Positions 17,312 through 25,533 are shown, counted from the stretch's first letter. The stretch: 39,384 nt of DNA from an uncultured Prevotellaceae bacterium (GCA_900318555.1 ONKX01000017.1:1-39384), one strand, 5' to 3'. The notes: a model not told the origin generated them from the sequence alone. Program-made: numbers and translations.

Positions 17312-18754
17312 TTAAAATTTTTCGTTCTTAATAGTTTCCAGTGTCTTGAATGCCGTCATCGTCACGCCCTCCAGTCCGTGTAAGACCAGACTCTGTCCCG
17401 TTAAGAACAGATTGGGAATAGGCGTCTTAGGTGACAGCATGGTTATCAGTGACTGGCGACAGTCCTTCCTGATGCCAAAGGCCGAGCCACAAGGCGACAA
17501 CGTATAGTCGCGCCAGGTCAACGGGGTACTGGTATAACATTTCTCTGACCTATGGTCAGAGTGTGGCGTTACATTCTCCACCATATCTTGCAAACCGGGT
17601 ATCACCCTTTCTGCCAGACGAATGCACTCATTGGCCATCCGCTGTTTTTGTTGCTCATAAATATCGCCACGCCGTCCAACAAGAGTATCCTCCCAGTCTT
17701 TGCAAAGTGTCCACGGCATAGGAGTCAGCAGGTCAATCTGTCGCGTATAGTTTCCGCTCTCTGGCACCCGGCAACTCACCATCACACCACCCACGTCGTT
17801 AATATCCTCATGGAATGTCCACACATTAGCCTTCCTATAGACATATTTGTTGTGGTTGAAATAAGGCAGCACATTCGGTTTCAGCACCAACGAGGCCGTA
17901 AACATGCCGAAGGTATTCTCCAGGGCATTGATTCGACGACGGAAGATACCTTTCATTATTCGCGAAACCTTCAACCAGCCGAACGTCAGTTGCGGGTGAA
18001 CGTCGCTAATGAACACACACCCTTCGTAGGTCCTGTCGTCAGGACATTTTGCCGCCACAATCCTGCCGTCCTGCTCCACGAGTTCCTCCACCTCAGCACG
18101 GCAGACAACCTCTCCACCAAAGGACTTGATGTCGTTTACCAGTGAATCGATGATCATGTTGCCACCGCCCTTAAGCCTCCAACTGCTCTGGATATAACTG
18201 CTCATCGAATGGGCAAAGTTAAACAGCGGCAACGACTCCCGCCTCAGTTCCATTTTCATGGCTGCGGCAGACAGCACGTTAATAAGCAGCGGGTCATGGA
18301 ACAGCGATGACAACCAGTCGTAGGCGTTCACCTCGACAATATCCTCCATTGGTGGCAGGTGGCGAAGCATATCGACATACTGCCTCAGAGCTGTCTTCTC
18401 CTGAGGGAAATATTCCCCCAGCACACTGGCAAAGTGGTCAAAACCCTCAGCCAAAGGGAATGTCTGGTTGCCAATGGTCACTTGGTCGAAGCCATCAGCA
18501 TCCAACCGCACCCAAGGTAGCTGCATCAGTCCCAGCTGTTCAAAAGCCTCATGCAGCGATTGTCCCTCCGCCAGTCCGCCGACATAATGCAATCCCGTGT
18601 CGAATTCGACGTCGCCTCTGCGATAGCTCTGCAGACAACCACCTGGTTGTACCTGGCGTTCGAGCACGAGCACGCTCCTACCCTCTTTCGCCAATTGTCT
18701 GGCACACACCAGTCCACCCAATCCGCTACCTATGACAACGACATCGTACATCAT
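17312..18754 (-). CDS. FAD-dependent oxidoreductase (phytoene desaturase/CrtISO-like)
   Basis: A 480-aa flavoprotein beginning with the dinucleotide-binding motif VVVIGSGLGGLVCARQLAKE, followed by VLVLERQVQPGGCLQSYRRG and FDTGLHYVGG, the pattern of the carotenoid isomerase/desaturase and retinol saturase group. The C-terminal LFLTGQSLVLHGLEGVTMTA closes the FAD site. In this gene set it may oxidise or isomerise a polyene or acyl chain; the substrate is unknown. The start overlaps the MMPL stop (ATGATG; 18754 or 18751). Around residue 400 the segment VTPHSDHRSEK is encoded by a palindromic element also present in the ATP-grasp gene near 28.1 kb. Confidence 0.85.
   Translation of the reverse strand: MMYDVVVIGSGLGGLVCARQLAKEGRSVLVLERQVQPGGCLQSYRRGDVEFDTGLHYVGGLAEGQSLHEAFEQLGLMQLPWVRLDADGFDQVTIGNQTFPLAEGFDHFASVLGEYFPQEKTALRQYVDMLRHLPPMEDIVEVNAYDWLSSLFHDPLLINVLSAAAMKMELRRESLPLFNFAHSMSSYIQSSWRLKGGGNMIIDSLVNDIKSFGGEVVCRAEVEELVEQDGRIVAAKCPDDRTYEGCVFISDVHPQLTFGWLKVSRIMKGIFRRRINALENTFGMFTASLVLKPNVLPYFNHNKYVYRKANVWTFHEDINDVGGVMVSCRVPESGNYTRQIDLLTPMPWTLCKDWEDTLVGRRGDIYEQQKQRMANECIRLAERVIPGLQDMVENVTPHSDHRSEKCYTSTPLTWRDYTLSPCGSAFGIRKDCRQSLITMLSPKTPIPNLFLTGQSLVLHGLEGVTMTAFKTLETIKNEKF
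17541..17567. repeat. Palindromic element copy 1, inside the FAD oxidoreductase gene
   Basis: The arms CTCTGACC (17543-17550) and GGTCAGAG (17554-17561) are perfect inverted repeats with a 3-nt loop, flanked by TT on the left and TGTGGC on the right. A copy at 28109-28136 shares the ten bases up to the loop and 13 of the 14 bases after it, so homology extends outside the arms. Confidence 0.75.
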
Positions 18755-21198
18755 TTCTTCTGTCGGTTAAGCCATCGATAAACGGCGGGCTGTAATACGT
18801 AAGCTAAAATAACTGCCGAAAGCAGACCTACGAGTGTTGAGAATCCGACACTGCGAATAGCAGGATGATTTGCAAGCAGCATACTGCTGACGGTCGTTAT
18901 CAGAGTAACGGCACTGAGGAGGATGGCCGTCTTATGGTAATGCAATTTATTATCGTTGTCAGACGTAAGCCCATTCATGACAAAGATGCTGTAGTCCACT
19001 CCAATACCGAAAATAAAGGTGGAGATGATGATGCTGATAAGATTGAAGCGCACGTCGAACAATACCATTGCTCCAAGCACGATGAGCCAACTGAATAAAA
19101 TCGGCATGAAACCCAGCAAGGTGTGCTTGACATTAAAATGGAAACTCAGCAGCAATACTACAAAGACGAAAAGCATGGAAATCCATTGCAGCACATTGAA
19201 GTCATCATTCATCTGGAGCAGCGTGTCGGTAGTATAATAATAGGTGTCGAGCACCAGCAGATTGGGGTCGCTGGCAATGGCATCACAGATACGGATATAG
19301 TCGCTCTCGCTACTGCGTACGGAGTCGTTGGCACAACGCACAGAGGTAAAGCAAAGATAATCGCCACCATACGAATGCTCCATCAGCGTTGACTGATAAC
19401 CCGCGGGAATCAATCCTGCGGCATAGAGCGAGTCAGGCTCATAGTCGCGGGTAGCCGCTTCGAAGAAAGTATCGAAAGCCTCGGGAGTGAGGTCGGCCTG
19501 CGGTGCCGTCTGCGCTATCAGTGTGCGCACCTTGCCGAGCCTATCCGGTGTCCAGTAATTCTTCCAGGCATCGATACGCTCCCGCTGAACATGCATGGGA
19601 ACGAAAACCTGATTGGTATGGGTGTAATCCTTCACGAGGCCTAGCTGCTGCAACGAATCAAGCTTACGGTCAAGGATGGCGAAATGGCTGATGGCCTCTT
19701 CCATAGTATTGCCTTTACTGGCAAAGTATTTGGTCTTGTCGCCTGTATAGGTTTTGCTGCGAAGCAAATTCTCCGAGTGTTCGGTCATCGGGTCCTCATA
19801 GCCAAGATTATGCATGTCGGCATCGAAACGAATGCCGCCCACGAGGTAGGCACCGACACCAACAACTATCACCAGACAGACTATGGCCAACAAGGGTTTG
19901 TTGCGGTCGAAGGGATAAGAGTTGATAGCTTCGATAAAGGCAGGGAAGCCTTTGACCTTTGACCTTTGACCCTTGACCTCCAACAACTGCGGTATATAAA
20001 CCAATGAGAACAGCGTCGTGCCAAGGATGGCGAAAGCTGCAAACAAGCCGAAGTCCTGCAACAGGGCGGTATTGATGAAGATAAGCCCTGCAAACGAACC
20101 GATGGTGGTGACACAGCCCAGCAAGACGGGCTTTACCTGGTCGCGCAGCAGTTGCTCTCCATCAGTCACATATTGGTGATGGGTCAGAATATGGAGTACG
20201 TAACTCAGGGCTACCCCCAGCACCACACCACCTATGCCTAAAGCCAACAACGAGAATTCACCTTTCAGCCAATACATAATCGACAGGCCGAAGAGGGTGC
20301 CGAAGACGACTGGCAACAAAAGCAGGGGAATGGTATCCCAACGACGATAGCAAACGAAAAGGAATATCAAAACCAGCACGAGTGCTCCGGCAATGGTAGT
20401 CGTCAGGTCACGCTTGATGGTTGTGGAGTTGTAATAACCGCTTGCCGGCGTGCCGTGATAACTGATACGTACATCGGGATTGGTCGTGGCAAACTGCGCG
20501 ATGAGTGTGTTCAACCGTTCAAAGAGTGCAGAGCCTTGTCCTGTATTGGTCGAAGAGAAACGGGGTGTCAGGAAGGCGATGCACACAGTGGAATCGGGTA
20601 CGAAGAAGTGATTGTCAATGGTCTTATAGCTGCCGGCACTCAACTGTGGTGCCATCTGCTCAGCCAACACATTGCGCATGCCCAGCGGGTCCATCTCTAT
20701 CAGTTCCGGAAACATCTCTCCCACTTCGCTCAACAGGTCGTTGTGGTTTTCTTGCATCTGTTGGGCGAAGTGTTCACGTGTCAATAGTGAGTCGAAATGT
20801 GTGTATGCCGTAGTGTCGATATAGGCTGGCAAATGCTCTGACAGATAGTCAATGCCATTGGGTAGCAGGTCTTCATCCAAACGATAAAACAAGTCTTCTA
20901 TCATTGCCGAATCTTGTCTGATAGAGTCAGCAAACGCATCGCAGACTTCCGTCAGCTTCTCTACGCCATTCCCCTCAAACAGCACGAATGTCTTGTCTTT
21001 GATTTTCAGGTCGGCAAAGGCGAGCTTGGTCGTGCCGTCCTCATTCTTCGACGACGGCATCAGCTTGTTGATGTCCTCCTCCAGATGGAGCTGTGCGGCG
21101 AAATAGCCAAAGAAAGCGAACAATGCGATCATCGACAGCCAGCAAATCAGTCGATGGTTACGAAAATAACGATATATGTGAATGAAGAAACTTGTCAT
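18751..21198 (-). CDS. MMPL/RND-family exporter
   Basis: An 815-aa inner-membrane transporter with the duplicated RND layout: a first transmembrane segment at about 15-35, a large periplasmic domain (about 40-250), a bundle of five segments (about 255-405), a cytoplasmic linker, then segment 7 (about 430-452), a second periplasmic domain and five more segments to the end. FGIGVDYSIFVMNGL in the C-terminal half is the conserved RND helix. Relatives move lipids or polyketides to the outer membrane, which fits its position among ketosynthase, ACP and LolA-like genes. The linker contains VKGQRSKVKG, encoded by a 7-bp tandem array. Start and stop codons overlap the dehydratase and FAD oxidoreductase genes (ATGA type). 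Confidence 0.9.
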   Translation of the reverse strand: MTSFFIHIYRYFRNHRLICWLSMIALFAFFGYFAAQLHLEEDINKLMPSSKNEDGTTKLAFADLKIKDKTFVLFEGNGVEKLTEVCDAFADSIRQDSAMIEDLFYRLDEDLLPNGIDYLSEHLPAYIDTTAYTHFDSLLTREHFAQQMQENHNDLLSEVGEMFPELIEMDPLGMRNVLAEQMAPQLSAGSYKTIDNHFFVPDSTVCIAFLTPRFSSTNTGQGSALFERLNTLIAQFATTNPDVRISYHGTPASGYYNSTTIKRDLTTTIAGALVLVLIFLFVCYRRWDTIPLLLLPVVFGTLFGLSIMYWLKGEFSLLALGIGGVVLGVALSYVLHILTHHQYVTDGEQLLRDQVKPVLLGCVTTIGSFAGLIFINTALLQDFGLFAAFAILGTTLFSLVYIPQLLEVKGQRSKVKGFPAFIEAINSYPFDRNKPLLAIVCLVIVVGVGAYLVGGIRFDADMHNLGYEDPMTEHSENLLRSKTYTGDKTKYFASKGNTMEEAISHFAILDRKLDSLQQLGLVKDYTHTNQVFVPMHVQRERIDAWKNYWTPDRLGKVRTLIAQTAPQADLTPEAFDTFFEAATRDYEPDSLYAAGLIPAGYQSTLMEHSYGGDYLCFTSVRCANDSVRSSESDYIRICDAIASDPNLLVLDTYYYTTDTLLQMNDDFNVLQWISMLFVFVVLLLSFHFNVKHTLLGFMPILFSWLIVLGAMVLFDVRFNLISIIISTFIFGIGVDYSIFVMNGLTSDNDNKLHYHKTAILLSAVTLITTVSSMLLANHPAIRSVGFSTLVGLLSAVILAYVLQPAVYRWLNRQKK
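19949..19976. repeat. 7-bp tandem array inside the MMPL exporter gene
   Basis: Four heptamers: three CCTTTGA and one CCCTTGA (minus strand TCAAAGG/TCAAGGG). Because 7 is not a multiple of 3, successive units are read in different frames and yield VKGQRSKVKG near residue 408. The array lies in the cytoplasmic linker between the two halves of the transporter, where an insertion is most easily tolerated. Confidence 0.85.
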
Positions 21199-21620
21199 TG
21201 CTGCACAAATATCTTTAGCTGCGCCTTGGCTATCAGTTCCTTGCCAACACGACTCTCACCGGTAGCAATAGTCACATTGCCGAACGTAAATCCGAATTCG
21301 ATGGACGTATCTATCTTCTCGTCTAGACGAGGACGACGCTGACATTCGAAGCGCTTCACCTCACCGATGAGTCCCACGGGGGGATTTTCCAAATGCAGAT
21401 TCAGTATCTGACAGCCCATCATTGCCGAGCATGACTGAGCGATATGCTCTACCAGACAAGTCTCAGAAATGGTGCCGTCGGGCAGCATGAAATAATTATC
21501 AGCGCGGACGGTGAGAGCGGTGACGGCATGGGTGTCGTCACACGTCTCAATCTCGTCCAGCATGATGAATGGTTCACGCTGCGGAATCACTTGTTTGATG
21601 TCTTCGTCTTTCAGCTTCAT
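21195..21620 (-). CDS. 3-hydroxyacyl-ACP dehydratase-like hotdog protein
   Basis: A 141-aa hotdog-fold protein of the FabZ/FabA-like dehydratase group. VIPQREPFIMLDEIETCD near the start matches the PHRxPFLLVD signature of FabZ, and TCLVEHIAQSCSAMMGCQ is the long central helix with Glu-His. It would remove water from a 3-hydroxyacyl chain on the ACP encoded just upstream. Dehydratases of this short type accompany aryl-polyene and flexirubin ketosynthases. It overlaps ACP and MMPL genes by 4 bp each, so the three are translationally coupled. No ketoreductase gene is present to supply its substrate. Confidence 0.82.
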   Translation of the reverse strand: MKLKDEDIKQVIPQREPFIMLDEIETCDDTHAVTALTVRADNYFMLPDGTISETCLVEHIAQSCSAMMGCQILNLHLENPPVGLIGEVKRFECQRRPRLDEKIDTSIEFGFTFGNVTIATGESRVGKELIAKAQLKIFVQQ

Positions 21621-21862
21621 GCAGGAATATTCTGTTCAATATAGTCGTATAAGTCGTTGAAAGTCTGAATCTTGTGCAACTCTGCAACGGGGATGGTTAC
21701 CTTGTAATTCACCTGCAGCAGTGCCACCATGTCCACCAGACTCAGACTGTCAAGACTCAAAGTTTCCTTGATGTTTGCATCCGGAGTGATGTCACTTACT
21801 TCTACTTCAAACTCACCTGCGAGCAGCTCATTAACCTGCTCAATAATTTCATTTCTTGTCAT
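21617..21862 (-). CDS. Acyl carrier protein
   Basis: An 81-aa carrier protein. The phosphopantetheine attachment site is Ser39 in LSLDSLSLVDMV, within the usual four-helix pattern. It is acidic, as expected. Its position between a ketosynthase and a dehydratase, with 4-bp overlap to the latter, suggests it is dedicated to this pathway rather than being the housekeeping AcpP of fatty acid synthesis. Confidence 0.93.
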   Translation of the reverse strand: MTRNEIIEQVNELLAGEFEVEVSDITPDANIKETLSLDSLSLVDMVALLQVNYKVTIPVAELHKIQTFNDLYDYIEQNIPA

Positions 21863-21867
21863 TGTTG

Positions 21868-21902
21868 TTAATTGTTTATTATTTAATGTTTAATGTTTAA
21901 TT
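21868..21902. repeat. 7-bp tandem array between ketosynthase and ACP genes
   Basis: Five heptamers of the TTTAATG type: TTAATTG, TTTATTA, TTTAATG, TTTAATG and TTTAATT. They fill almost the whole 40-bp gap between the ketosynthase stop and the ACP start. Confidence 0.8.
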
Positions 21903-23123
21903 TTACATGTTCTTCACAATCAGTGTCGAATTGGTTCCTCCGAAACCGAACGAGTTGCTCAGGAACTGGTCGAAGGCTATTTCCTTGGTCTCACCCAGCA
22001 CATTGATGCAGGCCGTCTCGTCGTCGGGATTCTCGAAATTCACGTTGCCGGCAATGAAACCGTTCTTCATCATCAGCATCGAATAGATAATCTCCGAAGC
22101 ACCAGCCATCCACATCTCGTGTCCCGTCTGACTCTTCGTCGAAGTCACGGGCACATTACAGTCGCCGAAGAATTGGGCAATAGCCTGTGCCTCACGGGCA
22201 TCACCGATCTTGGTCGAAGTGGCATGGGCGTTCACATAGCCAATCTCTTTCGGACTGACACCGGCATCCTTCAGACACAATTCCAACGAGCGTGCAGGTC
22301 CAGCCACATTAGGCGTCGAGATATGGTCACCATTACCCGAGAATCCCCAACCTACAATTTCTGCGAGGATGGGAGCGCCACGGCGTACAGCACTCTCGTA
22401 ACTCTCCAGTATCACCGTTGCAGCACCACCGCCCGGCACCAGTCCGTTGCGGTCGCGGTCGAAGGGGCGGCTGGCCTTAGTGGCGTCATCGTCGTCGCGC
22501 AAGGCAAACGACTGGATACCGTCGAACGATGCCACACCATACATGTTAGCCTCCTGAGCACCGCCACAAACCACACACTCCTGCAGGCCGTTGCGGATGA
22601 GCAGTGCACCCAGTCCGATAGACTGTGAACCGCTGGCACAAGCCGCAGAGGCGGTCAGGTTGATACCCTTCAGGTGGAACAGACATGCCAGGTTCATCGT
22701 CACCGTCGAGTTCATCGACTGGAAGATGGCACCACTGCCACAGGCGGCCGTCGAACCACAATTGCGGAACTTGTCGAGGGCAAGCATCGTGGCCTCGGCT
22801 ACGGAGTCGTTACCATAAATGATACCCACCTCATGCTGGTCGATATAGTCCTGATCCATGCGGGCTGCCTCCAAGGCGTCTTTCGTAGCCATATAGGCAT
22901 ACTGCGCCTCCTCGGGCATAAACTGCCGCTGGTTGCGACCGATAAACGGTTTCAAGTCAGGACGTGGCACATTGGCTGTAAACGGTGAGCGGAAACCCGC
23001 ATCGACACGTTCCTGACTCTTGATGATTCCACTCTTTCCTTCATACAGGGACTGGCGCACCTCGTCGAGCGTTACGCCCAGACACGACCAGATTCCCATT
23101 CCTGTAATTACTACGCGATTCAT
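21903..23123 (-). CDS. Beta-ketoacyl-ACP synthase (KAS I/II-like)
   Basis: A 406-aa condensing enzyme of the thiolase fold, with catalytic Cys162 in LTASAACASGSQSIG, His in NAHATSTKIGD near residue 300 and His in SQTGHEMWMAGASE near residue 335. FGFGGTNSTLIV at the end is the conserved C-terminal turn. GHEMWMAG replaces the commoner GHxxGAAG, which points to a divergent, pathway-specific ketosynthase rather than housekeeping FabF. It extends an acyl chain on the ACP encoded next. The gene lies 10 bp after the GNAT gene and both of its borders are marked by 7-bp repeat arrays. Confidence 0.92.
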   Translation of the reverse strand: MNRVVITGMGIWSCLGVTLDEVRQSLYEGKSGIIKSQERVDAGFRSPFTANVPRPDLKPFIGRNQRQFMPEEAQYAYMATKDALEAARMDQDYIDQHEVGIIYGNDSVAEATMLALDKFRNCGSTAACGSGAIFQSMNSTVTMNLACLFHLKGINLTASAACASGSQSIGLGALLIRNGLQECVVCGGAQEANMYGVASFDGIQSFALRDDDDATKASRPFDRDRNGLVPGGGAATVILESYESAVRRGAPILAEIVGWGFSGNGDHISTPNVAGPARSLELCLKDAGVSPKEIGYVNAHATSTKIGDAREAQAIAQFFGDCNVPVTSTKSQTGHEMWMAGASEIIYSMLMMKNGFIAGNVNFENPDDETACINVLGETKEIAFDQFLSNSFGFGGTNSTLIVKNM

Positions 23124-23132
23124 TTTATAATG

Positions 23133-23153
23133 TTTAATCTTTAATGTTTAATG
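23133..23153. repeat. 7-bp tandem array at the GNAT gene end
   Basis: Three heptamers, TTTAATC, TTTAATG and TTTAATG, cover the GNAT stop codon and encode its last residues (LNIKD on the minus strand). The unit is the same as in the array between the ketosynthase and ACP genes. Confidence 0.8.
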
Positions 23154-24279
23154 TTTTCGTATAACACCTGCGGCGCTTGACCGTCTCCGGGTGCAGCGGC
23201 TTCCACTGCGACAGTTCACGAACGTTGTCCTCCAACTGCGGGCCCGTCTCAGCCCAGCGGAATCCATACTTATTATATATAGGTATGAGGTCTTCGAAGA
23301 ACAACGCGTTCACACCATAACCCTGCAGGTCGGGACGCACGGCTATCAACAGCATCTCGGCATTGTCCTCACGCTTCCATTTCAGCGCCTTCAGCAGATG
23401 ATACCAGCCAAACGGCCAAAAACTGCCACCTGCCTTGCGCATGGCCTGCGAAAGAGCGCCCATCGTGACGGCAACGCCTACGACGTTGTCCTTGTCGTCC
23501 ACAATGACAGGCACGAGATGTAAGTCAACAACGGGCAGGTATTTGTGTACGAACTCGTCCACCTGCTCTTCCGAGAATCGGGTAAATCCGAACAACAGCG
23601 CATAGGCCTCGTTCAACAAGTCGAAGACCTTCTTGCCATAGCCCTCTCGAACCATGCGACTAGTCACCTTGATCACCTTCAGCCCCATCTGTTCTCGACA
23701 GTACTGGGCTACACGCTGGTATCTGGCGGGAATCTCCTCAGGCACATTGATACGAATCTGCACCCAATCCACCTCCTTCTCCAGCCCCAAAGCCTCCATG
23801 TGGCGGGGATAGTACTCAGGGTTATAAATGGTGCTGGACGACCCTAGCATGTCAAAATCCTCCAGCAACATACCCTCCTTGTCGAAGTCGGTGATACCCA
23901 AGGGACCCTGTATGTGCGTCATGCCATACGACCGTCCCCACTCGGAAACGGCATCTATCAAGGCTCGCGACACGTCCAAGTCGTCAATGAATTCTATCAT
24001 CGAGAATCGCACACATTTCGTCTGCCACTTCTCGTTGGCGCGCTGGTTGATGATGCCCACAATGCGACCTACAGGCTTTCCGTCCTGATAGGCCACAAAG
24101 GGCTGGAGACGTAATGCGCCCTGCTCCGCTTTTATCTTTTCCGGGTCAATCATCGCGCGGACTTCGCTACGCAAGTCAGGCACATATTGCGGACAATCGC
24201 GATAGATGCGGTCGGTCAGATGAACGAAATCATTCACCTCCCGCCGGCACGTCACTTTTGTCACCTCTATCTTATTCAT
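23134..24279 (-). CDS. GNAT-superfamily acyltransferase-like protein
   Basis: A 381-aa protein whose C-terminal part (about residues 230-370) has an acetyltransferase-like pattern (VPVIVDDKDNVVGVAVTMG, AEMLLIAVRPDLQGYGVNAL, YNKYGFRWAETGP), with a second, more divergent copy of the fold in the N-terminal half (FVAYQDGKPVGRIVGIIN, IQGPLGITDFDKEGMLLED). The substrate is unknown. The start at 24279 (MNKIEVTKVTC) is preferred over 24327, which lies upstream of the transcript start. As first gene of the lipid-type operon it may transfer an acyl group to or from the product. Proteins of this family also occur outside such clusters, so membership of the pathway is not certain. Confidence 0.75.
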   Translation of the reverse strand: MNKIEVTKVTCRREVNDFVHLTDRIYRDCPQYVPDLRSEVRAMIDPEKIKAEQGALRLQPFVAYQDGKPVGRIVGIINQRANEKWQTKCVRFSMIEFIDDLDVSRALIDAVSEWGRSYGMTHIQGPLGITDFDKEGMLLEDFDMLGSSSTIYNPEYYPRHMEALGLEKEVDWVQIRINVPEEIPARYQRVAQYCREQMGLKVIKVTSRMVREGYGKKVFDLLNEAYALLFGFTRFSEEQVDEFVHKYLPVVDLHLVPVIVDDKDNVVGVAVTMGALSQAMRKAGGSFWPFGWYHLLKALKWKREDNAEMLLIAVRPDLQGYGVNALFFEDLIPIYNKYGFRWAETGPQLEDNVRELSQWKPLHPETVKRRRCYTKTLNIKD

Positions 24280-24304
24280 CCGTTGTTGTTTTTTTAATTG
24301 CGCG

Positions 24305-24335
24305 CAAAGGTACGAAAAAAATCCCATTTAACAAC
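24305..24335 (-). promoter_or_regulatory. Promoter of the GNAT-ketosynthase operon
   Basis: On the minus strand GTTG (24335-24332), a 19-nt spacer and TACCTTTG (24312-24305). The leader is about 22 nt. With no other promoter-sized gap downstream until the pfkA promoter, all seven genes to 16809 are probably one transcript. Confidence 0.8.
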
Positions 24336-24447
24336 GTTTTTTCCTATCTTTTTTCCTCCACTATTCCATTCATACCCATTATTGGGTACTTTTCGGACAT
24401 TCCCCTTTCCCCACAAACGCCCAGAAAAATAGTACCACCACTTTCCT

Positions 24448-24490
24448 AATAAAGGCAGGTTGGGTTATTTGGAAATAAGGCAGGGTTATT
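24448..24490. repeat. Imperfect direct repeat in the intergenic region
   Basis: AATAAAGGCAGGTTGGG followed by TTATT at 24448-24469 is repeated in shorter form as AATAAGGCAGGGTTATT at 24474-24490. It directly precedes the 21-bp repeat array. The rest of the gene-free stretch 24336-24447 is AT/CT-rich and shows nothing I recognise. Confidence 0.6.
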
Positions 24491-24497
24491 GAAAAAT

Positions 24498-24560
24498 ACT
24501 CCGGAAGTATTTCCAATTACTCCAAGAGTATTTCCAATTACTCCGGGAGTATTAACAGTT
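24498..24560. repeat. Three 21-bp tandem repeats with dyad cores
   Basis: Three units start at 24498, 24519 and 24540. Each begins ACTCC and has an AGTATT-type middle (cores ACTCCGGAAGT, ACTCCAAGAGT, ACTCCGGGAGT) and ends in CCAATT, or CAGTT in the third. A partial fourth begins at 24561. Each core is an inverted repeat. The array lies between the end of the PPM-like gene and the promoter of the GNAT operon. Confidence 0.85.
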
Positions 24561-24623
24561 ACTTTAAGTAACGTCGTGCGGAGCTATTTTTTTTGTACCT
24601 TCGCCGGGCAAGGTCACATGGGG

Positions 24624-25421
24624 TCAGACGCGGAAGCGGATGTAGGTGCGGTCGTCAAAGGAGTTGTTACCGGGGAGGAATGCTTTCGTGGCCTTGAAGG
24701 TTCCGATGTTGAGTGGGTCGTCGCGGCGCTGCTGCTCGAGGCGTTGCTCGGATTCGGCGAGTGTGGGCAGGAGGAAGGGATAGCCATCGGAGGCAAGTAC
24801 GATTTCCCAGGGTTGGAAGTCGAGGGTGATGACGCGCACGCACTGTTGCGGTATAGGAAATCCGTCGATGACGGCATAGGTTTTGTTTTGCTGTTGCATG
24901 GTTTCGAGCATGTGTGGAATGATGGCGTCGCGGGCGGTGTCGTGATGGAGGAAATGTTCAGCGGGAAGATTGCTGCGGCTGATGATGTCGGCACGCTGTT
25001 GGGCTAGTTCCTGTTCGTAGGGTTTGGGATTGTCGTAGTATTGTCCGCCAACGAGACAGTGGCAGTCGCCAATCATCCATATCTCGCGGTTGAGACGGCT
25101 AAAGACGATGGCGGAAGCGGTGAGGCGTTCCTCGGGATGGAGGGCGAGTCGCTGGATGTCGCTACGGCTATAGTGGCGTGAGACAGCCGCGGTGACGCCA
25201 TTGCAGAACTGGCGACAGGTGAGGGTGCCCTTGGCATGACGGATGTAGCGGCTGACAAGTTGCATGCAGTAACGTCCGTTGGAGCGGAAGAGGCTGAAGC
25301 GGCGGTCGGTCTTCGACGTGGAGCCGTCGATGACAGCGATATAGTCGCGCGTGACGACGATGCCATCCTCGCATTTCTTTGCAGGACTCTTGGGGATAAT
25401 GCTTTGTTCGATGATTTCCAT
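24624..25421 (-). CDS. PPM/PP2C-like protein phosphatase domain protein
   Basis: A 265-aa cytoplasmic protein with scattered PPM (PP2C) features: EDGIVVTRDYIAVIDGSTSK near the start corresponds to the first metal-binding Asp-Gly, WMIGDCHCLVGG near residue 117 to the central Gly-Asp, IVLASDGYPFLLPT near residue 215 to the SDG strand, and NSFDDRTYIRFRV at the end to the final Asp pair. The family removes phosphate from Ser/Thr. Conservation is loose, so an altered or regulatory activity is possible. The start codon at 25421 lies only 4 nt after the -7 box of its promoter, so the mRNA is probably leaderless. Its C-terminus is the only gene end facing the 21-bp repeat region. Confidence 0.75.
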   Translation of the reverse strand: MEIIEQSIIPKSPAKKCEDGIVVTRDYIAVIDGSTSKTDRRFSLFRSNGRYCMQLVSRYIRHAKGTLTCRQFCNGVTAAVSRHYSRSDIQRLALHPEERLTASAIVFSRLNREIWMIGDCHCLVGGQYYDNPKPYEQELAQQRADIISRSNLPAEHFLHHDTARDAIIPHMLETMQQQNKTYAVIDGFPIPQQCVRVITLDFQPWEIVLASDGYPFLLPTLAESEQRLEQQRRDDPLNIGTFKATKAFLPGNNSFDDRTYIRFRV

Positions 25422-25425
25422 GCGG

Positions 25426-25456
25426 CAAAGGTACGAAAAAGATACGACTCAACAAT
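25426..25456 (-). promoter_or_regulatory. Promoter of the PPM-like gene, overlapping its start
   Basis: On the minus strand ATTG (25456-25453), a 19-nt spacer and TACCTTTG (25433-25426). The start codon begins at 25421, so the expected transcript start coincides with or immediately precedes the ATG. Confidence 0.8.
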
Positions 25457-25492
25457 AAAAAACAACCATTTATTGTATTCGCCGTTCGAAAA

Positions 25493-25524
25493 TTTGGTTC
25501 TTTGCGCTTTTATTTGTAGTTTTG
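25493..25524 (+). promoter_or_regulatory. Promoter of the nhaC-like gene
   Basis: TTTG (25493-25496), a 20-nt spacer and TAGTTTTG (25517-25524) match both boxes exactly. The ATG at 25534 would be about 6 nt from the transcript start. The region is shared with the divergent PPM-like gene promoter. Confidence 0.85.
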
Positions 25525-25533
25525 CAGTCGAAT

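Noticed and set aside
24489-25007. A 172-aa plus-strand open frame beginning in the 21-bp repeats
   Set aside because: It overlaps the minus-strand PPM-like gene, which has motifs and its own promoter. The repeat-encoded start (FPITP units) is a by-product of the 21-bp array.
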